Origin: Parachlamydiales bacterium
GTDB taxonomy: Bacteria > Chlamydiota > Chlamydiia > Chlamydiales > JABDDJ01
Reading direction: 5' to 3'
Length of the DNA stretch: 64,000 bases
Assembly (NCBI GenBank): GCA_041671045.1
Contig: JBAZCF010000004.1
Location: forward strand, 1 to 64,000
The notes beneath the pieces are model-generated. The model was not told where the DNA came from. It did no database searches and saw only the letters and a program-made list of their open reading frames with translations. The position numbers were made by a program, and so were the translations under genes. This document shows positions 60,147 through 64,000 of this stretch, piece after piece. Numbering within the stretch: the first letter of the stretch is position 1; the number at the start of each line of letters is the position of its first letter.

Positions 60147-61106
60147 ATGACAAAGATGAAGGCTGTTCATTTCAATGAATACAATGCGCCCTTAGAACTC
60201 TCAGAAATTGCTAAGCCTGAACCTAAACCTTTTGAAGTTCTCATCCGCGTTGCGTATGCAGGCATCAACCCTGTCGATTATAAAATTTATGAAGGTCTTA
60301 AAACTCGCTTACCTTCAAAACTTCCCATTATTCCCGGTTGGGATGTGTCGGGCGAAATAGAGGCTGTGGGTTCGGAGGTTGAAAACCTAAAAGTGGGCGA
60401 TGCTGTCATGGCATTTTGCCGCAAACCTATTATTCAAAACGGAACGTATGCAGAATATGTGACTTTTTTTGCTGAGCACGTGGTGAAGAAACCCTCCAAT
60501 ATCACTTTCGCACAAGCCGCTACTGTCCCTTTGGTAACTTTGACAGCATGGCAGGCTTTATTCGATGCAGGACATTTACATCAGGGTCAAAAAGTTCTTA
60601 TACAAGCAGGTGCAGGAGGAGTAGGAGGCTATGCCATTCAATTTGCTAAGTACGCAGGCGCACAGGTTGTTACTACAGCACGCAAAGAAAACCACGACTA
60701 TGTCAAACAGTTAGGCGCAGATTTTGCAATTGACTATACTCAGGGCAGTGTAGCGGAACGTGTTAAGAAATGGGCTCCTAAAGGTGTTGACGTTGCCTTT
60801 GAAATGATCGGCGGAAAATCCATGGAAGAAACTTTGCTGTCAGTCAAACCTGGCGGTTATGTTGCGACGATATTAGAGCAGGTAGATCCCGAAGCTGCAG
60901 CCAAAGCGGAGGTATATTATGGGTATGTATTTGTGCGTCCTTGCGGTATGCAACTTTCAAAAATCGCTGAACTAATCCAAATTAATCGTATTAAAGTTCC
61001 TGAGGTTCAGGAGTTTAGTTTGGCTCAATTTAATGAAGCTTTAGAGAGTCAAAAATCTGGCCGCACAGGCGGCAAAATAGTTCTTAGAGTCCGTGACATT
61101 AAGTAA
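60147..61106 (+). CDS. Zinc-independent MDR quinone oxidoreductase
   Basis: A 319-residue medium-chain dehydrogenase. It shows VAYAGINPVDYKIYEG and PGWDVSGEIEAVG near 60, the nucleotide-binding GAGGVGGYAIQFAK near 155-168, and no structural or catalytic zinc Cys set, so it is of the quinone reductase/enoyl reductase class that uses NADPH. AAAAAAGGAG lies upstream. The Crp-like regulator starts 35 nt downstream, co-directional, and may regulate it. Confidence 0.92.
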   Translation: MTKMKAVHFNEYNAPLELSEIAKPEPKPFEVLIRVAYAGINPVDYKIYEGLKTRLPSKLPIIPGWDVSGEIEAVGSEVENLKVGDAVMAFCRKPIIQNGTYAEYVTFFAEHVVKKPSNITFAQAATVPLVTLTAWQALFDAGHLHQGQKVLIQAGAGGVGGYAIQFAKYAGAQVVTTARKENHDYVKQLGADFAIDYTQGSVAERVKKWAPKGVDVAFEMIGGKSMEETLLSVKPGGYVATILEQVDPEAAAKAEVYYGYVFVRPCGMQLSKIAELIQINRIKVPEVQEFSLAQFNEALESQKSGRTGGKIVLRVRDIK

Positions 61107-61141
61107 AATTAAAGCGCCATCGTGGGCAGGAAGCAGGCATA

Positions 61142-61717
61142 ATGAAAATGAAGCATCTTTCTGATTATATTCAGAAAGTCTTTCCCATTGAAAAAAATGA
61201 GATAGAGGCATTTTGTGCAAAAGCCGTTTTGCGTACATTTCGTAAAAAAGAGGTGTTTATCCAGGAAGGGGAGGTTTGCCGCCATTTGCTTTTTATTCAT
61301 GAAGGACTTTTCAGATATTATTATGTGCTTGCAGAAGGGGATGATTTAACCAAAGATTTTGCGGTGGATAAGCAGAATCCTTTTTGTACGGCATATACAA
61401 GCTTTATCACTAAGGAACCCTCCCAAATTTGGATAGAGGCCTTGGAAGATTCTTCTGTTTGGGTATGGGACGAATCCTATGTTACCCCTTTGTTTGGAAG
61501 CAGTCCTTGGGTGTTTTTTGCGAAGAATATGTTGGAAACGATGTATATACGGAAAGAAAAAAAAGAGTTTTCCTTCTTAAGGTTAACTGCAGAAGAACGT
61601 TATACGCAATTTTTGCGAGAGTTTCCGCAATTATCCCAAAGAGTGCCGCAATATCAAATTGCTTCCTTTTTAGGTATCGCACCTGAATCGCTTTCAAGGA
61701 TAAGAAAAAGACGCTAG
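61142..61717 (+). CDS. Crp/Fnr-family cyclic-nucleotide-binding regulator
   Basis: A 191-residue protein. The cNMP-binding-like barrel covers about 25-120 (FRKKEVFIQEGEVCRHLLFIHEGLFRYYYV), and a short helical part follows with a compact C-terminal HTH (QYQIASFLGIAPESLSRIRKRR). The family pattern ESLSR is the recognition helix of Crp/Fnr proteins. The putative cAMP-binding residues are not conserved, so the ligand is unknown. Second gene after the MDR oxidoreductase. Confidence 0.88.
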   Translation: MKMKHLSDYIQKVFPIEKNEIEAFCAKAVLRTFRKKEVFIQEGEVCRHLLFIHEGLFRYYYVLAEGDDLTKDFAVDKQNPFCTAYTSFITKEPSQIWIEALEDSSVWVWDESYVTPLFGSSPWVFFAKNMLETMYIRKEKKEFSFLRLTAEERYTQFLREFPQLSQRVPQYQIASFLGIAPESLSRIRKRR

Positions 61718-61759
61718 TTAAGAGATTATTATGCCCTCGATAATTCTAGGGAGGGGAAA

Positions 61760-61777
61760 GCGGCGAAAAGTCGCCGC
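61760..61777. terminator. Hairpin between convergent genes
   Basis: GCGGCGA (61760-61766) and TCGCCGC (61771-61777) form a 7-bp GC-rich stem with a 4-nt loop between the Crp-like and LRR genes, which converge. A further GGAG/CTCC pair may extend the stem. It lacks a T-run but is well placed for both strands. Confidence 0.6.
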
Positions 61778-61814
61778 ACTCCTATGCTAGGATATGTTTA
61801 TCCTGTCATGGACC

Positions 61815-62666
61815 TTAGTCTTTATTTTCGATCACAAGCTTAGTTCTCTTTAGATGACTTAGACTTCTAGGTAGATATTCAAATTGTGCTCCTATTAAAC
61901 GCAATTTCTTGAGTTGTTTCATCCCCCCGATTTTCTTAGAGAGTTTACGTAATTCTGAGTGGCGTACATTTAGCACTTTCAGATTGCTGAGTGTAAATAC
62001 TTCTTTGGGCAAAACCCATGCTTTCCTATTGGAATAGGTAAGCTTTTCTAATCCTGCGAAGTATTTTATTTCCGGAGGTAGGCGTGAGGTTTTCTCTAAA
62101 ATGGTATCTAGCTCTTTCGAAATAATTTTACGGATTACATCTTTATTTTTGTCATCTTCCAGATAGTCATGGATCTCTTTTTCAGTTTCGCAGGAGGGAA
62201 ATCCTAGGCTTTCGCCATATTTCTCATACCAAACAGACCAAGTTTCAAAGATACCATTCATCTGCAAGACCGTTATTTTTGTAACGCTCTCAGGATTTGA
62301 TTCTAAAAAAAATCGGATTTGGTCAGCGTCATCAAGCTCGGGTAAATTTAAGAAGGGATTATCTTTGCGTACTTGCCGCCAGAAGAGAATCAAATCAAAA
62401 TTTCTAATTTGGATTTCTGTATTGATATAGGTTTGTGCTTCGTAAATAGAATTTGATGAGAAGAACCTTTGAGTACCGAAAAGGTTCATTTTCATTGACA
62501 TGAACAAGCTTGTAAACTTGTTGTCATCTGATTCTTCCTTGGATGCAATTTTGACTAAATATCTAAGGAAATAAGCTTCCTTTTGATTAGTAGTATAGTT
62601 TTGGAGTTGTTGCCATTGAATATTAAGATCATTTCCAACGGGTGGCAATTGAGATTGTAAAGACAT
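61815..62666 (-). CDS. Leucine-rich-repeat protein, effector candidate
   Basis: A 283-residue protein starting at 62666 (MSLQSQLPPVGND), chosen since AAGGA sits 8 nt ahead. The N-terminal two-thirds is a helical domain of unknown fold. The C-terminal third (about 185-280) is an LRR run: LPPEIKYFAGLEKLTYSNRK, LPKEVFTLSNLKVLNVRHSE, LSKKIGGMKQLKKLRLIGAQ, LPRSLSHLKR. Such short LRR proteins of amoeba-associated bacteria are often secreted effectors. No secretion signal is evident. Confidence 0.75.
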   Translation of the reverse strand: MSLQSQLPPVGNDLNIQWQQLQNYTTNQKEAYFLRYLVKIASKEESDDNKFTSLFMSMKMNLFGTQRFFSSNSIYEAQTYINTEIQIRNFDLILFWRQVRKDNPFLNLPELDDADQIRFFLESNPESVTKITVLQMNGIFETWSVWYEKYGESLGFPSCETEKEIHDYLEDDKNKDVIRKIISKELDTILEKTSRLPPEIKYFAGLEKLTYSNRKAWVLPKEVFTLSNLKVLNVRHSELRKLSKKIGGMKQLKKLRLIGAQFEYLPRSLSHLKRTKLVIENKD

Positions 62667-62815
62667 GATTTCCATCCTTGTTTTAAGCCTTTATTAGCTT
62701 TGTTAAACACAAGGATGAAGGAAATGTAATGAATGCTTCATTGACCTAGATCAAGAAATGACGGGGAAGAATACAAAGGTGTTACAAATTTTCTGCTGAT
62801 TTTATGTGTGAGGGA

Positions 62816-63709
62816 TCAAATTGAAATATAGTTTTTTCGTGAGGATGATGGAGGATAGGTTGTCAGCCATTCATTGACAAACCAACGGTGGGTCCATTCT
62901 TCAAGTTTCTGCGTTGCAGCATCAGACACATTTTTTGGTTGCTTGCCAAGCCATCCGCAGAGCGCATCAAATGAAATGCCGTCTTTAAATTTACTTAGGA
63001 CGGAAGCTTCGATAGGATCAATTTGTATCCATCCCACGTTGGAGTAGCAATCGCGCCAGAGAATGTAAGCTGTAGGTTCTTTAGGAAGGTTTGGGAAATC
63101 ATTTTCTTCCCAGTATTCAGGTTCCTGCGTCATCATCTCTTTACGGAAGTCGAAGAAGGGGTAGTTCATTTTGTAAATGAAGCAATGGGGTTGAAGGTAA
63201 AGTGTGCGATCTAGGACATGGCCCAATTCATCGAGGGTGAGGGGGTGATAAATAGGAGCTGTAAAGCTAGAGCAATATCCGCAGTCCATTAGCGCAGCAT
63301 TTAGGACAAGTTCTTTATCCGTCTCATGGTAGTGAGACTCTATCCAGAGAGGGAGTTTATCTCCAAGTTGATTGAGAGACCAGTGGTCCGGTACATGGGC
63401 GGTAAGATATGAAAAGCCGATTGTTGCATTGAAATCGGTATAGCCGAAAAGGCGTACAAGAAGGGGAAATGTTTCGTGCAAGATGCCTAGAAGTCTCCAC
63501 CAGTATTGCTGATTATAGATTTCTATGCGTTGATGGGGTTCTAAAGTAAGGCTAGGAAGAATGTAGTGTGCAGCTTCCTGCTCGATTGTGCCTCCTGAAG
63601 GAGTATGGGGATTGATATTATTGTCCATATCGACAGGACGGGCGATGATGCTTCCGAACCAATATTGGAGTTCTTTAAGTTGTTTTGGGGGAGTGGGTTG
63701 TTCTGTCAT
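62816..63709 (-). CDS. DUF2063 protein (BufC-like, MNIO partner)
   Basis: A 297-residue protein. The N-terminal QYWFGSIIARP and LEPHQRIEIYNQQYWWRLLGILHETFPLLVRLFGYTDF (about 58-96) are the DUF2063 core, which contacts the leader of the substrate in MNIO (DUF692) systems. The C-terminal part (about 150-290) is more divergent, with a WLGKQ and TQKLEEWTHRW motif. The start overlaps the DUF692 stop (ATGA), so the two are coupled. It probably recruits a Cys-containing precursor peptide to the DUF692 enzyme. Confidence 0.85.
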   Translation of the reverse strand: MTEQPTPPKQLKELQYWFGSIIARPVDMDNNINPHTPSGGTIEQEAAHYILPSLTLEPHQRIEIYNQQYWWRLLGILHETFPLLVRLFGYTDFNATIGFSYLTAHVPDHWSLNQLGDKLPLWIESHYHETDKELVLNAALMDCGYCSSFTAPIYHPLTLDELGHVLDRTLYLQPHCFIYKMNYPFFDFRKEMMTQEPEYWEENDFPNLPKEPTAYILWRDCYSNVGWIQIDPIEASVLSKFKDGISFDALCGWLGKQPKNVSDAATQKLEEWTHRWFVNEWLTTYPPSSSRKNYISI

Positions 63710-64000
63710 GCAATGGCTGTATAGGTGATTTCTCTTTGGAATTCTTTGGCTTTAAGCGCTTCTTTCCAGGTGTCTTCGAAGGATAGGAAATTGTCATCCC
63801 ATTCTAGGAGCGTTGCTACGCCGCGAGTGCGGGGGTAGACGTGTGCGTAAAGTTTCCATACATCATCGCAAACGTAGTTATCGTGGGTATCTACGATATG
63901 GGTTCCTAAGTCGTTATGCCCTGCAAGATGGATTTGCAGTACCCTTTCCATAGGAATATTGTTGCAGTATTCGTAAGGGTTGTAGTTATGATTGCGGCTG
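63706..64000 (-). CDS. DUF692/MNIO enzyme (BufB-like), C-terminal part, cut at window edge
   Basis: The open frame continues to the window end (97 codons inside). It shows the end of the DUF692 TIM barrel: SRNHNYNPYEYCNNIPMERV (NH-x-Y-N-P), QIHLAGH with iron-ligand His, IVDTHDNYVCDDVWKLY with Asp and His ligands, and LLEWDDN with Glu. These residues fit the multinuclear iron site of MNIO enzymes, which convert Cys and adjacent backbone of a precursor peptide to oxazolone/thioamide or related groups. A full-length gene is expected upstream of the edge. Confidence 0.9.
   Translation of the reverse strand, partial: SRNHNYNPYEYCNNIPMERVLQIHLAGHNDLGTHIVDTHDNYVCDDVWKLYAHVYPRTRGVATLLEWDDNFLSFEDTWKEALKAKEFQREITYTAIA

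Noticed and set aside
1..64000. CRISPR arrays, rRNA genes and IS elements
   Set aside because: No regularly spaced repeat units, no rRNA-like sequence and no transposase-like open frames with terminal inverted repeats were seen on either strand.

Overview
The window is a chlamydial chromosome segment, most likely from an amoeba-associated Chlamydiae (Parachlamydiales-type) rather than a Chlamydiaceae pathogen. The main evidence is the block thrS - parA - pGP6-D-like gene, an order typical of chlamydiae, together with cysteine-rich outer-membrane proteins, a PBP2 of more than 1000 residues and a sigma-66-type rpoD. Accessory enzymes (old yellow enzyme, SDR, esterase, P-type ATPase), toxin-antitoxin genes and a tRNA-linked recombinase are more typical of environmental chlamydiae. 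The species cannot be named from the sequence alone.

Layout. 0-6 kb: tatA/tatC (left edge, minus strand), an exported acidic DUF1795-like protein, then the thrS-parA-pGP6D cluster. 6-12 kb: two exported cysteine-rich beta-barrel candidates flanking a 985-residue protein with a papain-like QNVGSC motif. 12-21.3 kb: a tightly overlapping recC-recB-recD operon ending with a NAPE-PLD/UlaG-like metallohydrolase. 21.3-29.2 kb: metabolic and accessory genes, including a class C serine hydrolase, a heavy-metal P-type ATPase, a YqjM-type oxidoreductase, an exported Cys-repeat protein, an AEC permease and an SDR.

29.3-39.0 kb is AT-rich accessory DNA with the marks of a decaying genomic island. It holds an exported kinase-fold protein, decayed copies of a TetR gene and an AbiEii gene, an apparently intact MqsR-like/Panacea toxin-antitoxin pair behind a 28-bp palindrome, a divergent esterase/TetR pair, an AbiEi antitoxin next to an AbiEii toxin whose nucleotidyltransferase core is deleted, and the C-terminal half of a large serine recombinase running antisense into tRNA-Thr(CGT), the probable integration site.

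39-64 kb returns to housekeeping genes: PgeF, PBP2 and an LplT-PlsC fusion, a LysE exporter, an AlkD-like glycosylase, DinG and RpoD, CoiA, a four-gene operon led by a pseudouridine synthase, an MDR oxidoreductase with a Crp-like regulator, and an LRR protein. At the right edge is a DUF2063 gene overlapping a DUF692 (MNIO) gene. This is the partner/enzyme pair of a RiPP metallophore (bufferin-type) system.

The most interesting hypothesis is that the MNIO/DUF2063 pair, the Cys-repeat exported protein at 26.8 kb and the P-type ATPase at 22.9 kb together form a copper-defence module in a chlamydia. The second theme is the island at tRNA-Thr, with one live toxin-antitoxin pair, one crippled AbiE pair and a decayed duplicate of the TetR/AbiEii unit.
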